DNA of 64,000 nucleotides from Myotis daubentonii (lineage: Eukaryota; Chordata; Mammalia; Chiroptera; Vespertilionidae): assembly GCF_963259705.1 (NCBI RefSeq), contig NC_081844.1:50997410-51061409 (forward strand). The letters are read 5' to 3'. The position numbers and the translations under genes are program-made. Below are positions 34,194 through 46,792 of the stretch, one piece after another. The notes beneath the pieces were generated by a model, which was not told the DNA's origin, made no database searches, and saw only the letters and a program-made list of their open reading frames with translations. The number at the start of each line of letters is the position of its first letter. Positions within the stretch are counted from its first letter, which is position 1.

Positions 34194-34287
34194 CTAGAGG
34201 CCCAGTGCACGAAATCTGTGCACGGGGGTGGGGGGGTCCTCAGCTCAGCCTGTGCCCTCTGGTAGTCCGGGAGCCCTCAGGGGATTG
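34194..34287 (-). mobile_element. Helitron 3'-end fragment
   Basis: CTAG at 34194-34197 after A, hairpin GTGCACGAAATCTGTGCAC, then about 70 bases of the usual 3' region. The sequence then passes into non-Helitron DNA with no 5' TC terminus. It is a truncated insertion or a deleted copy. Confidence 0.88.
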
Positions 34288-35225
34288 ACTAATGGGTTTT
34301 AATTTGTGAACCATCTATAAGAAACTGATAGCTGTTTCTTGGGTGTGTACTTAAGATTCCTGCAGGCATAAAAGTGTACAGCAGGTTAAGAGAGCTTTGC
34401 TGGATTTATCATTAGGCTGTGGACTTGGGTCAGGAAGACTGTTTCAGCACCCTGGACAGCACACTGAACAGCCATACAAGGGCTACTTGATTACTCAATC
34501 CTTGGGCAAAGAGGTACAATAAGATGAGACCTGGTATTTTCCAGAAATTTGAGCAAAAATATATACATGTTTGTATAATTTAGTTAACTTTTGTGTGTAT
34601 ATAGCAGCATTTATTATTCTATTCACAATAAACCAAGATCATTATAGCAAATAAATATGTCAAACAAAAAATAAACAAAGAAGAGAAAAGAAATAGCTAA
34701 AACTTCAGCAGCACTATATTGTTCCCATATTATTAGATACTCCCAGAAGATTGTATGCTGGTTATTTTCCCAAGTTTTCTATAAACATTAATTTATAGAA
34801 ACTGGAGTTTGAACTGGCAGAATTTAAAGTGGCAGAATTCATGAGATTGTTAAGAGATAGCAATAATGTTCTATAAGTCTTACTTTACTTCCTAAAAATA
34901 TAGTATTATATAAAGTTTATATTTAAAGCATATTTTAATAATAGCTACATAATCTTGTTCTTTGGAAAATAATTCTATTGACAAGACATGCTTTCGCTAC
35001 CAAAGATGTTTACACTCAAGTTTTTAAATATTTTATCATAAAATTATAAATTATCAGTGTATTTGTGATAGTAGCAGAATTGTTAAATTTGCTTCTGTTT
35101 CCTTTCATTTAGTAATAGGGCAAATAAACTTCTTTATTGACCTTTCTCCTTGGTAAAATTATCTCCAAGACGATGGCATTGTGTAACTTCCCACAAGAGG
35201 CAGCTGGCTTTTCTTAGCAAATGTT
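34288..35225. other. Non-coding stretch, nothing assigned
   Basis: Single-copy-looking to about 34550, then AT-rich. No gene recognised. Confidence 0.45.
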
Positions 35226-35520
35226 AATCTTTATTCATGCCTCCCATTCCTAAATCCATAAAGCCTTTCCAGATTTCCTTTTTGTAAATGGAATCTTTCC
35301 CTTTTCTGGATTCCTCCTCTAGATGCCTTTTGTACTCTATTGCTGCCTACTTTTGCCTTATAATGTTTGTATTATTGAACTCATATAAACATCCTTTGCC
35401 CCATTACCAGTATACATCAGTTCCTTGCAGACAAAGATTACATTTTTTCCACATTTGTAATTTCCACACGATCTAACATAATGCATTACACAAAGAAAGC
35501 CATTAAACAAGGTTTATGAA
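35226..35520 (+). mobile_element. L2 LINE 3' relic
   Basis: ATAAAGCCTTTCCAGATTTCC, TTTTGTACTCTATTGCTGCC, CAGTTCCTTGCAGACAAAGA and AACATAATGCATTACACAAA follow the order of the mammalian L2 3' end. Diverged, no frame. Confidence 0.75.
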
Positions 35521-35909
35521 AGAGCCATCAACTGTTTTGAATATCAAGTTGTTTAAGGAGCATGTGCTGGATGCTTTGTGGTATTCAGAACATTGATCTT
35601 TCTGTAACTTGTCAGAAAAATAAAATAAATATGCATCACTACAAATACATTTCACACACTATGTAACACGATTAATAATCATACAATAGAAATGCCAAAC
35701 TACTTTGCTATAATGTCTGTTAGTCCTACCTTAGAATATTTTCTGTTATAAGAAAAGCTGTCATCTGGTAAATTATCTTGATGCAATGATATCCTTTAAA
35801 TATACTGGCAGGCAAGACCCCAAGGGCCATATGAGAGAAAGGCTCACAGAACAAGTCAAAATGCTCAAATAAGATTGTTTATTTAATCAATTAAAATACA
35901 CAGTGAAAT

Positions 35910-36838
35910 ATCTAAAATATAGAAAGAACTCATACAATTCAACAACATAAAAGCAAGCAATCCAAAAAATGGGCAGAGGACCCGAACAGACACTTCTCCC
36001 AAGAAGACATACAAATGGCCAACATATATATGAAAAGATGTTCACTACATATCAGGGAAAGGCAAATTAAAACTATAATGAGGTACCACCTCACAACTAT
36101 AAGTAGCTATTATCAACACGACAAGTAATAACAGCTGTTGGAGTGGTTGTGGAGAAAAGGGAACCTTCACACACTACCAATGGGAATATGAACTGATACA
36201 CCTACTATGGTAGACAATATGTAAATTCCTCAAAAAATTAAGAATAGAGTTACCATATGATGCAGCAACCCCTCTTCTGAGTATCTATCAGAAAAATTTA
36301 AAAACATTTATTTGTAAAGATATATGAAACCCGATGTTCATTGTACCCTTATTCGTGGTGGTCAAGACATGGAAACACCCAATGTGTCCTTCGATAGATG
36401 ATTGAAAAAAGAAGATGTGGTACATATATACAATTGAATACTACTCAGCCATAAGAAAAAATGAAACACTAGCATTTATGACAACATAGATAAATCTTGA
36501 GACTATCATGCTAAGCAAAATAACTCAGATGAAAAAAAGTCAAGAACCATATGATTTCAGTCACATGGGGGCTATAAAATTAAAAGCAACAAATGAACAA
36601 ATAATACAAACAGTCATAGACATAGACAACTGATTGGCTGTTACCAGATGGTAAGAGGGGTAGAGGGAGGCAGTAAAGGGTAAAGGGGGTCAAATACTAG
36701 TATATGGTGATGAAGCAAGATTTGATTTTGGATGGTAAATACACTGTGCAATATACAGATGATGTATTATTGTAAAATTAATAATATAATTTTATTAACC
36801 AATGTCACTTTAATAAATTTAATTTTAAAAAATGGTAA
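35910..36838 (+). mobile_element. L1 3' end (ORF2 C-terminal remnant)
   Basis: The segment AATGGGCAGAGGACCCGAAC ... GCAAATTAAAACTATAATGAG ... GAATACTACTCAGCCATAAG is the end of L1 ORF2, broken by stops. A 3' UTR and TTTAATAAATTT signal follow. It is 5' truncated. A Ves SINE starts right after its A-rich end. Confidence 0.92.
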
Positions 36839-36839
36839 A

Positions 36840-37060
36840 GCTCTCGCCGGTTTGGCTCAGTGGGTAGAGCACTTCCTGCGGACTGAAGGGTCCTGGGTTT
36901 GACTCTGGTCAAAGGCACATGCCTGAGTTGTGGGCTCAATCCCCAATAGGGGGCATGCAGGAGGCAGTCAATCAATGATTCTCTCTGATCATTGGTATTT
37001 CTATCTCTATCTCCTTTTCCTTTCCTCTCTGAAGTCAATATAAAAAATATATTTAAAAAA
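36840..37060 (+). mobile_element. Ves SINE at L1 tail
   Basis: Head GCTCTCGCCGGTTTGGCTCA, box B GGGTTTGACTCTGGTC, and a CT-rich tail with AATATAAAAAATAT. It was inserted at, or just after, the A-rich end of the L1. Confidence 0.92.
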
Positions 37061-37170
37061 TTTAAATACATAGGGAGAAGCAAAGGGGAAAAGAAGGCAT
37101 AGGTTAATACATTTGAGATAATGTGCAGAGTGAAAGACCACACTATCCAACTTCTGGGTTAAGCAATTCT

Positions 37171-37202
37171 AGATAGATGGATGATAGATAATGATTATAG
37201 AT

Positions 37203-37250
<48 letters not shown>
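37171..37250. repeat. (GATA)n microsatellite
   Basis: About seventeen GATA units, the last twelve uninterrupted. Confidence 0.95.
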
Positions 37251-37252
<2 letters not shown>

Positions 37253-40030
37253 CTCTGTCTCTATCTCTCTGATGAGCCACACTATCCCACTAATGGCATA
37301 GTTATAAGCACCAGAGTTGATATTTCAGTAAGTTGACTCACTGACAGAAGTCAAAGACCAGCACACATACTTGCTCTACCAGAGAGATACAGGGTAAGTA
37401 TGCCTGACCACTGGATCACCAATAGAAAAGCTCTCTGGACTACAACATATGAGAAGCTACGGATTTTATTTGTGTTTCTTGAATAGGTGACATATGATGC
37501 CAAATGTACATTACCAAAGAGTGACCAAATTCAAACCTTATGAATACTCAATGGCTTACAGATATTTATTGCCTCATGAATACTAAGTGTCTTCCATACA
37601 TTTAGAGTACCATAAATATTAGGTATCTTTTGATTTCTGTATCTTTTTATATCTATGTTCATCTCACACTACGTGTTCTTCTACTTATTCCTATTTTATA
37701 GTATAAATACTTTCAAATAATTTATTTTTAAAAAAACCTCTGTAGCAATGTTCAATATTGTGCCATTAGGTTCAAAATGTATTGTGTACTTAGAACATTC
37801 AGGAGGTCAATAGACAATAAATAAACTGAGCATGAGGTTTGTGGCACATTTGTAAGTATAAAAAACAAACCATCTGTGAAGCTATATTTAAAAAAATAAA
37901 AATTATTTTAATAGAATGAAGTAGCATTAGAAGGGATTAGGGATATAAAGACAAGAAAGTAAGTTTCAAGATTCAACAAATTAAATAATATTGGTAAGAA
38001 ATGCTATAATGTCTGAAGCCCCATAATTTCACCCTTCAAATTACAAAACTTACTTCTCACTTACTCTTTTATGTCCAACACAGATTCAGCTAGGGACAGA
38101 AGTCTACCATCTTATAGCATCACCACCTCAATATCGTGGCAGGAGACACATGAATAAAGAAGCTGAAATAGCTTCTAAGTGCATAGCCTAAGTCACATTA
38201 ACAGTATAAATAAGCTTTCCTCATATGGAACCAAATTTGCAGTCTTTGAAAAAAAATTAACATTCACCTTTTGACATGTTGTGGTTTGACATGAAATGCA
38301 GCATCAACACCTCCTAGGGGGAGTGGGAAGACTGAGCCAGAATGAGAACACCCACTGACATTTGAGGGGGAAAAAACCCACCTCTTTGGCTTCCATATCA
38401 GAAATAGTGACACTGAGTGAGCAGAAAAGTCCCACTCAAACTGCTCTGAAAAGTTCCTGTAAAAGGTCTACTCAGCCCTTAGACTGAAACTGAAATTCTT
38501 GAACTAACAATACCTCCAAAGGATGCCTTTCTTCCTCGGGAGAGCTGGAGAGGGGGGTGGGGGTTCTGGACTGTGAGACAGGAGCAGGGAGAAGAAGTGA
38601 GGAGCTGTGGGGGAGAGGGAGAGTCCACCTTTTAACGAGGAGGCCTTCTCTACTTCTGTAAGATGGAGCATATTACTAGTAAAGGCAGCTCACTTGGGTG
38701 TGTTTTATATATTTTTATCTTATATTTTTATCTAATATAAATCTGAACCTTCAAGAAAAGAACTGTTTTATACTGGGGCTGGAATTCCTCACAGAAGATG
38801 GTGTCTAATTTCTGATCCTCTGGCAGCTTTCCAAGCAAGACTAGGCTGAGGGACCTCTAGACCCTTCAACCCCATCTTCCAGGATCAGTGAATGAAGCTG
38901 CCATCATTCACCAGGAACTACAGAGACACCCACTGACCTGCTCCAGCTTAAAAGGCCCTACGACTGGACTTCCGATTCTAAAATGTCCCCCCTTACACAC
39001 ACACAGAGCCCATGGACACACTGGGGATTTGGGGGAAGGGATAGGGGAGCTGGGGCATCTGCAGTACTTATAAGTCCCTAGAAAAATGTATTTTACTTCT
39101 CAAACTCTCATTTTTCTTATTTGTAAAATGGAAGTGGTAATATCTGCACTGTTTCTGTCACTAACATTGTGAATGACTAAATGCATATGAAAGGCCTCTG
39201 AAATGACAATGAGCTAGTGTTTTGTTAACAACCTGTTTATTTTGAATATTTAAATTAGGTCATCTTAATTTATATTTACACTGTGTGTGTGTGTGTGTTT
39301 TAAAAAACAAGTCATTTTGTAGAAGAAAAAAATATCCAATCTGATATGTGGATTATATATTTTATCCTTAAAGTAAACATACTTTGTATAAGCATACTGC
39401 TTTCAGATTTCTCTTTGTAGTAAGCTACCCCACCTGTGGGTTTAAGATGACGAGAGAGTTTATTTTAAAAAATAAGTCCTCTTAAAGGCAAAATATAATA
39501 CTAACCTTCTGGCAGTCAGCACATCAGTCATTAAACTTCTGCTGATAAATGTTTATACTTTATTATTACAGCTATTCATAACAGCTGATACGGCACTGTA
39601 ATTACAATGTTATCTACTTTTCATAAAAATCTTGACACAGCTTGACAATATAATACAATTTTAGAATACTAAACTCAAAAGGATCTCAGAAATCATTTAG
39701 ACCATGTCTAGATAAAGTAACTAAGTCCCAAGAGGTTAAGTGGCTTTTATAAGATTCTACAGTTAACCCTTGGCAGAATTATGACTCTGACTTAGGGTCG
39801 CTTTACTAAATAGTGAATTTTCAAAACCTTTATAAAGAAGCCTTCTCAATTTTATTTAGCAGAGAGAATATATACTATGGTGATGTGTGAATAGAAGAAA
39901 AAATATTTTGCTTTAAAACTGAGTAACACCTTAAATTTTAATATATATACCCATAATTAGTCACGTGATATTACACTGAGTTTTAAATATTCATTAACTC
40001 CACAGTGTATAAAAAACAGTATTAAAAAAA
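37251..40030. other. Non-coding stretch with MIR relics
   Basis: No gene recognised. The segment 38280-39070 is GC-balanced and unique-looking. A MIR-like block lies at about 39100-39200 (TTCTTATTTGTAAAATGGAA), another at 39670-39800 (GAGGTTAAGTGGCTTTTATA). A (GT)n tract lies at 39282-39298. Confidence 0.45.
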
Positions 40031-40040
40031 ATGAAGTATG

Positions 40041-40258
40041 ACCCTAATCGGTTTGGCTCAGTGGATAGAGTGTCAGCCTACGGACTGAAAGGTCCCAGGT
40101 TCGATTCCGGTCAAGGGCATGTACCTTGTTGCGGGCACATCCCCAGTAGGAGGTGTGCAGGAGGCAGCTGATTGATGTTTCTCTCTCATCAATGTTTCTA
40201 ACTCTCTATCCCTCTCCCTTCCTCTCTAAAAAATCAATAAAATATATTTGAAAAAATA
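40041..40258 (+). mobile_element. Ves SINE
   Basis: ACCCTAATCGGTTTGGCTCA head and box B GGTTCGATTCCGGTC; this subfamily has ATGTTTCTAACTCTCTATCC. Duplication ATGAAGTATG (40031-40040) / ATAAAGTATG (40262-40271, 1 mismatch). Confidence 0.93.
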
Positions 40259-40271
40259 AAAATAAAGTATG

Positions 40272-41153
40272 GAGAGTATACAATGTATCAAATAATATCT
40301 GAAACAGTTCTATGTACTAAGTATATTTATCTTCTAAATCAAATATTCACTAAAAGAGACTAAATGAAAATTGGCCACCAGTAGTTTTTCTACATGTCCA
40401 AAAAGTATCAATTGTATAAAAATTTGTGTGTACACACACATATATACACACACAACAGAAAGTATATTCTATTGAGTCTACTTACAGCAAAAGTTTCTTT
40501 TTAAGGGAACTAACTACATCGTATCATCAAAATAGCTTTTAAACAAGGTTCTTTCAATTTAAAATCTATCTTTCCTTTGACTACTATTTTTTTTATCACC
40601 AAATTCTTTGGTTCTTAAGTTATTTCATATCTATGCAATGCTGTTGGTAAACAGAGTGAATTTTTCTCCTTTTAGAAAATAGTCATCATTCATCTACTGC
40701 AAAATCATGTTGGTGGGAAAAAAAGTTATTAGGAGATTTAATAAAAGCACAGTCTTACTAGGGTTGGAGTTCAATGACATCAAAATAGGAATTCGGCACT
40801 CTATATAGCAAATTATACCAGATAAAGCTCATGTAATATACAAGCAAGAAAGGACAAATATTATTATGCAATTTTTATTTCTAGGCATATAATACATAGG
40901 AAAGCCCCTTTAAGGAAAAATTCAAAATATGCAAATCAATTTCATGATATTGATCTAAGACCCTATAAAATACTGAGTTCAAATTCATCATCAAATTCTC
41001 CTGTGTAAGGACCTCATCATTCAGCACTGAATTTATTGACAAACAGAAAATTACAAGAGAGGTACCACCCTCTTTGAAGGATAAAGGATGGGTGTAGCAG
41101 CACTGATGAGGCCTTAATGTCCAAGACTAAAATGGAGGGTTATTAGAAAGCTA
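40272..41153. other. Non-coding stretch, nothing assigned
   Basis: AT-rich; a short (TG)/(CA) tract lies at 40422-40455. No gene. Confidence 0.45.
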
Positions 41154-41400
41154 TTAGAGGCCTGGTGCACAGGTGGGGTCCCTTGGCCTGGCTGGTGATC
41201 AGGGCCAGCCAATCAGGGCTGGCCAATTAGGGCCAGCTGGCCAGGGGGACAGACTGTGGGAGGTTGGCTGCACTGACCACCAGGGAGCAGCTCCTGCATT
41301 GAGCATCTGCCTCCTGGTGGTCAGTGTGTATCACAGCGAACGGTCAACTGATTGTTCAGTTGTTTGGTTGTTCAGTTGCTTAGGCTTTTATATATATAGA
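41154..41400 (-). mobile_element. HeliBat-type Helitron with inverted CTCF-like pair
   Basis: TTAG (mutated CTAG) at 41154-41157, GGCCTGGTGCAC following, and 5' end CTTTTATATATATAGA at 41400 before T. CTCF-like CCACCAGGGAGCAG at 41277-41290 and the inverted CTGCCTCCTGGTGG at 41307-41320. Same subfamily as 26593 and 57201. Confidence 0.92.
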
Positions 41401-42929
41401 TACTAATGCCCAACACCCTACATGGGCGTTGTGAGGTCAGTGTGAGGTCATGTCTGGTATCAGATCTGTCTTCCTTCTCTCCTATTGGGTATCTAAAAGC
41501 ACCAGGCATTTCTGTAATGAGAATGTAAAACAATTGTAGTCTTAGGGGCTCTCATAAGATTTGTACACATATTGAATGATCTCTGACACATGTGTGAAAC
41601 TCTTGTATGACACTTGATATTTGAGAGCTGTTTCATAATGAGTGTGTTCATTACTCACCTAATAGAGAGGTGTCATGTTCTGATGTTGCTTTGAGCTTGA
41701 CCATCACGAACAAAGTTTCTATACAAGTTCATTTTCACTCCTCACAGGTTGCCTTTGCTTAGTTACAATTCAATGTAGACCCTCTATTTTTATGTTGGAT
41801 TGATTTTTTTAAAAAACAGAAGGTACATGCTTTCCTTACTGATTGTAAAACTGTGCGTAAGGCTATTGTACCGCCTGTCATTCAATGTTCTCTATCCAAG
41901 GACACACATAATCAATTTGTGCTTCAGTTTGGTTCAACAACAACAACAAAATAATCTTTATAGATGGATGTGCATGTGTTCAGTTGTCACAAGATGAAGA
42001 CTGCATTTCTTTCTTTTTTAAATCTTAGCTGACCAAAACAGCATCAAATGTACTTGCCAAATGCTGTAATTCAATTCTGTCCTGAAAACATTTCACTTTT
42101 TCTGCTAACTTTAGAGACACTATTCCATTTCATACTTCCAATATACAATTTTGAACTCTTATTAAACTGTAAACTTTCTCAAAATTCCCTTTTCCATCCT
42201 GCCTTCTTCTGCTCCATTTACCTGTCACTATCCTGGCCCTTTCTTGGATGCCCAATGGCATGGGGATGTTGAGCCTAACCTGACCAGGAAAGGAGCATGT
42301 TAATTAGGAGGCCTTACCTAGTCAGAATTCCTTGTTTGAAACAAGATAAACTACATAAAATTTTGGATCTAGTGAGTTGGGTACATTGTGGATACCTGGA
42401 TCTCCACTTAGCAACACACTTCTCTCTTTACCCTTTCGTCTCACTGTGAAGATTGAGTTTTTGCCTCAGTTTCTGGAATTAGCATCCCATGTATTTTGCA
42501 TGGAATGAAGTCCTACTTTAACACTAATTTTGTTGGAATCCTAATAACAAGTATAATATCAGATAAATTGTTTCATACAATGAAGATTCTATGGTGCATA
42601 TCCCTATGTGAGGACTGGTGTCCTCCAAATCACAAAATTGCTCAGGGTGGACCAAAAGTAAATTATATTTATTTGTATAAAAATAATACAATAATTAATA
42701 AATAATAAGGCAAGAATAAACTCTGTGTTTCACATAATCCCACAACTGTAAACCTAGTTTTGCCTCACCCTGTAAAATAGCCATTTACTCAAGCTTAACC
42801 AGGATTGCTACTTTGAGAACACAGCTGCCATGCACTTTAACTGCTACATTGGATTTGCTCATATATCAGTGTTTGCTCAAATCAAGCTCAAGTTGATGAT
42901 TTGTCACTTTTATCCCAGGCCATTCCAAT
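41401..42929. other. Non-coding stretch, nothing assigned
   Basis: AT-rich, several short chance frames. (CAA)n at 41936-41948. No repeat confidently named. Confidence 0.45.
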
Positions 42930-44400
42930 CTCATTGAGCTCTTATCACTGCCTACATACAGTCCTACTACATTGCCTTCGACAATTCATTCTCTGACTTT
43001 CTCAGGCAATTATTTCCTGCCTTTTAGTCTCTCCAGAATCCTCAACCCTCCATCCCCTTCTCACATGCAGATGAAAGGCTTCTCCATCTTGGATATCTTC
43101 TTCCTTATATATTATACCATCTATGCAGCAGACAAAATACACCTGCTTCTACTAAGGTATCATCTCTACTAATTCTTTCTAGGTCATATTTCTTCCCATC
43201 TGCCCATTCCTCTTCAAGTATTCTGACTTTATGCTGTATTATTAATTTTTCTCTTTTTATTGTATCTTCAGTCACCATATAAATGTACCATTGCTTCTTC
43301 CATCTTAAAAAAAAAATCTTTCTTAAGGTTATTGTCTTATTTCTCTGTTCTCCTTTAAATAAAAACTTCAGTTGTCCACCCTTCCTGATTCTACTTTCAT
43401 ACTCGCTGGCTCTGTCTAGAAGTCACGCCAATCAGGATTTTATTCCATCCATTCTACTAAAACAGCTTTGGTCAATGCTCTGCACAATACTCCTTGCAAT
43501 GCTTCATTTTTGATCTTCATCTTGTTTGACTTCTAAGGATCATTTAAAATATCCACTCGTGTTCTTCTTGAAACACTGCAGTTGGTCACTGGCCTTCTAG
43601 AACACCATACTCCTAGTTTTCCTCTTATCTAACTATTCTCTATCTCCTGTGAACTCATCCAGTTTCATTGGCTTTAAATATGACCTTTTTGCTAAGAACT
43701 TTAAAATTTCACTTCAGACTCAATTTCTTTGGTGAACTTCAGATTAATATAAGCAAACGTCTTCACTGGAATAAGCTTCTCAGACTAAACTTGGTCCAAA
43801 CACGTCTCCTTCAGACTTGCTCATTTTAGTAAATAGCACTGTCATTTATGTTCCATCATCCTTGGAGTCTCATTTTATATCACATCTCACATCAAGTGCA
43901 TGAACAAATTCTGTTAAAGCACAATGTAAATCTTACCCAAGCCATTATTATCCTTACCTAGAACATGGTCAAAGTATCCTATCTGATTCCCTGTTTCCAA
44001 GCTGAGTCTTTTTGCCACAGAGAAGCCAGAGTAATCTTATTAAGACAATAAAGCTGATCATTCCTTGCTTAATACCCTTCTGTAGCTTCTCATAACACTT
44101 AGAAAAAAATTAAGTACAAAGTTCAACAGTTACATGACCTGGCCCTGGCGAAATCTCCATCAGCACCTTCACTCTAACTAATTCCAGTTACACTGGCCTC
44201 GGGCCATTTCTCCAATTAGCTAATGTGCCTACCTCAGAGCCTTTGCATCGGATGTTTTCTTTTCTTAAAATGTTTTTACCCCCAGGTATCTACCTCCTGA
44301 CTTCATTCCGGTCTCATATATTACCTCCTCCAAGAAGCCTTTGCTGAAAAAAAAAAAGATTGAAAATAATACCTTACCTCACAATCTATCTCCTTGAATT
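42930..44400 (+). mobile_element. Old L1M/L1ME 3' UTR
   Basis: GTTCTTCTTGAAACACTGCA, AACACCATACTCCTAGTTTTCC, GCCACAGAGAAGCCAGAGTAATC, AAAGCTGATCATTCCTTGC, ACATGACCTGGCCCTGGC and TTACCTCCTCCAAGAAGCC occur in the order of the long pyrimidine-rich 3' UTR of ancient mammalian L1s. No frame survives. Confidence 0.75.
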
Positions 44401-45014
44401 CTTTTATTCCATGTCAGTTATCATTACCTGTCACAGAAACAACCAGTAAATCAATCAATTTTGATTTAAAAAATATCAGCCAGCTTCATGAAAAGTTCAG
44501 CTTTTTATTCCTTGCATCATAAGAACAAAAACCAAACCAGTGCATTAATTTTAAAAGTTTATTTTTGCATTGAGAAGACACAGAATGTGGTCAACATTAT
44601 CTTCAATCTCTCTCTTTAAAGGGCATGATGTGAAAATGTTATAACATATATTATGTGAAATCCACAGTATGTTATTTGGGAAAGCCTAGGAGATAATTTT
44701 CAGATATATAATAATTTTCAGATATATAAATTTCACATATTTTGATACAGAACTAGTGGTATTTTTTTCAAATGCTAAATATGCTTATATTATGCTACAT
44801 GCTAAAAATCTCATTTCTACCCTATTCATCCCATTCGTATCATTCAGGGATAATTTGTTGGAAAATCTTCTACTTTATAGTTGAACTCGTAAACAACTCA
44901 AACAGTAATTGAAATGCTCATATCCTCCTACTTTGACAAGAGTGTTAACAAAGAAATATGTGGAACCTTAAATCCAGAGCTTGAGTCTTGGTTCTAAAAC
45001 ATGAATTTTAGGGG
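44401..45014. other. AT-rich non-coding stretch
   Basis: Nothing assigned. A short direct repeat TAATTTTCAGATATATA lies at about 44693-44728. Confidence 0.45.
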
Positions 45015-45730
45015 TGAAAAAGACAGGTTTTAGGAAATTTGAGAAATTAAGGGGACCATGGAGGAAGCACGGGGCTGCAGAGCAACAGAAGGTATATCTC
45101 CATAGAATAAGGAAGCTGAAAAGCTGCAACAGGTACATTTCCATAGAATGAGGGAGCTGGGAACAGCAAAAGTTCTATATTTACAAAATAAAGAAAGGAA
45201 GCCCTTCATCCAGAAGAAGAAGAAAGCCCAAAAGGAATAGGAAAACAATAAGCAAGAAGGGGCGGGAGGGTGGAGTGGGGCAGAACCTCACATGGGACCT
45301 TTGAGCCCAGGAGTTACTATAGTAACCAGTCTAAGGGACTAGTGACCAATCAGAGGGGATATCAAGGCACCAGGATCTGCAGCCTTTATAAGCCATAGGG
45401 CAGGGGTCCTCAAACTACAACCCATGGGCCACATGCAAATACAAATATTGTATTTGTTCTCATTTTGTTTTTTTACTTCAAAATAAGATATGTGCAGTGT
45501 GCATAGGAATTTGTTCATAGTTTTTTTTTTTAAACTATAGTCTGCCCTCCAACGGTCTAAGGGACAGTGAACTGGCCCCCTGTTTAAAAAGTTTGAGGAC
45601 CCCTGCCAACTCAATGGGACTCTTTCCCCCTCCCTACATGGGAGATCATTCTTTGGGACTCTTCCCCCTCCCTACATGGGAGTCTGTACTTGTTCTTTAG
45701 TAAATTTCTACCTTTGCTATACCATCTTCT
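45015..45730 (+). mobile_element. Endogenous retrovirus LTR-like unit with hAT inside
   Basis: U3-like tract with an imperfect duplication (GGTATATCTCCATAGAATAAGGAAGCTG / GGTACATTTCCATAGAATGA...), a CCAAT box (45345-45349), TTTATAA (45385-45391), and an AGTAAA signal (45699-45704) near a plausible 3' end. A hAT element (45401-45605) separates TATA from the downstream part. A 38-40-bp tandem duplication (GGGACTCTT...CCCTACATGGGAG) occurs at 45615-45683. Ends and target duplication not resolved; no internal viral genes. Confidence 0.6.
45401..45605. mobile_element. Non-autonomous hAT element
   Basis: CAGGGGTCCTCAAACTACAA at the left and ...TTTGAGGACCCCTG at the right are inverted ends of about 16 bases. 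The expected 8-bp duplication is not evident (CCATAGGG against CCAACTCA), so one flank has changed. It lies just downstream of the TATA-like box of the LTR-like unit. Confidence 0.88.
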
Positions 45731-45874
45731 TTCTGTCCATGGATTCATTCTTCAACTCCAGCAGACAAAGAATATGCGTTCTAGTCGAAAAGTTCCGTAT
45801 CAGTTCCACCATTTATTATGTCTATGGTTGAGTGAGTTATTCAATGCTATAGCCTCAGTGTTCTCAGTGTTACC

Positions 45875-45875
<1 letters not shown>

Positions 45876-45926
<51 letters not shown>

Positions 45927-45955
45927 AAAACAAAACAAAACAAAACAACAACAAA
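45876..45955. repeat. (CA)n then (CAAAA)n microsatellite
   Basis: About 25 CA units followed by CAAAA/CAACAA repeats, directly upstream of a Ves SINE. Confidence 0.95.
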
Positions 45956-45965
45956 AAACAGAGTA

Positions 45966-46175
45966 AAGCCTGGACAGTGTGCTCAGTGGTTGAGCATCGA
46001 CCTATGCACCAGAAGGTCACAGTTTAATTCCCGGTCAAGGCACATATCCAAGTTGTGGGCTCAGTCCTCAGTAAGGGGTGTACAGGAGGCAGCCAATAAA
46101 TGATTCTCTCTCATCATTGATATTTCTTTCTTTCCCTCTCTCTTCCTCACTGAAATCAATTAAATTTTTTTTAAT
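45966..46175 (+). mobile_element. Ves SINE (CAGTGTGCTCAGTGG subfamily)
   Basis: GCCTGGACAGTGTGCTCAGT head, box B-like GTTTAATTCCCGGTCAAGG, CT-rich tail and AATCAATTAAATTTT end. Confidence 0.9.
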
Positions 46176-46788
46176 TTTTAAAAGGAATAAGTATGTTGAG
46201 AGACTTAAAAGTATACAATGAAATTATCTGAAAACTGGGAAATTATTAGGAATCTAAAATAAATCTTAGCCAATTTTATGCTATATTTGTTGAATACAAA
46301 TGATGACAGACAATTGGCAACAACTACTTAGGCACTAAGACATATGCTGGGTATTTTACCACAATGTAATAACATAAAATTTTGGAAGGGTTAATATGTT
46401 TAGCAAGTCCTTATTTGACTCTCATATACTACAGGAATAATTAAAAAAGGAAGAAACTGTTCCATATCCAAAGAATATAAGCTGGTACCATAAAATAAAT
46501 ATATTTATAATTATTGATTTGCATAAGACTTTTCTTAAAGTAGCTTCCAATTCCTAATATTCATGTGTCATTTACACCAAAGAGAGTCCAAATTAGTAAG
46601 GGAATTATTTTAGTTTTATGAATTTCACCATTTACAATCCAGCTGATGGCTGTTAACTTACCTAAAGTCACATGATAAATCAGTGGTAGATTAAAAATAA
46701 AAAGAAAGAAAACAACCACAGCCCAACATAAGTCCTAAGAAATCTAATTTTTCAATCACTTTTAACACTAATTCTCTTTACAAATGTT
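46176..46788. other. AT-rich non-coding stretch
   Basis: Nothing assigned; AT-rich with short frames only. Confidence 0.45.
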
Positions 46789-46792
46789 CCTG

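Noticed and set aside
35910..36780. Active L1 ORF2
   Set aside because: Only the C-terminal part is present, with many stops and a 5' truncation; it is a dead copy.
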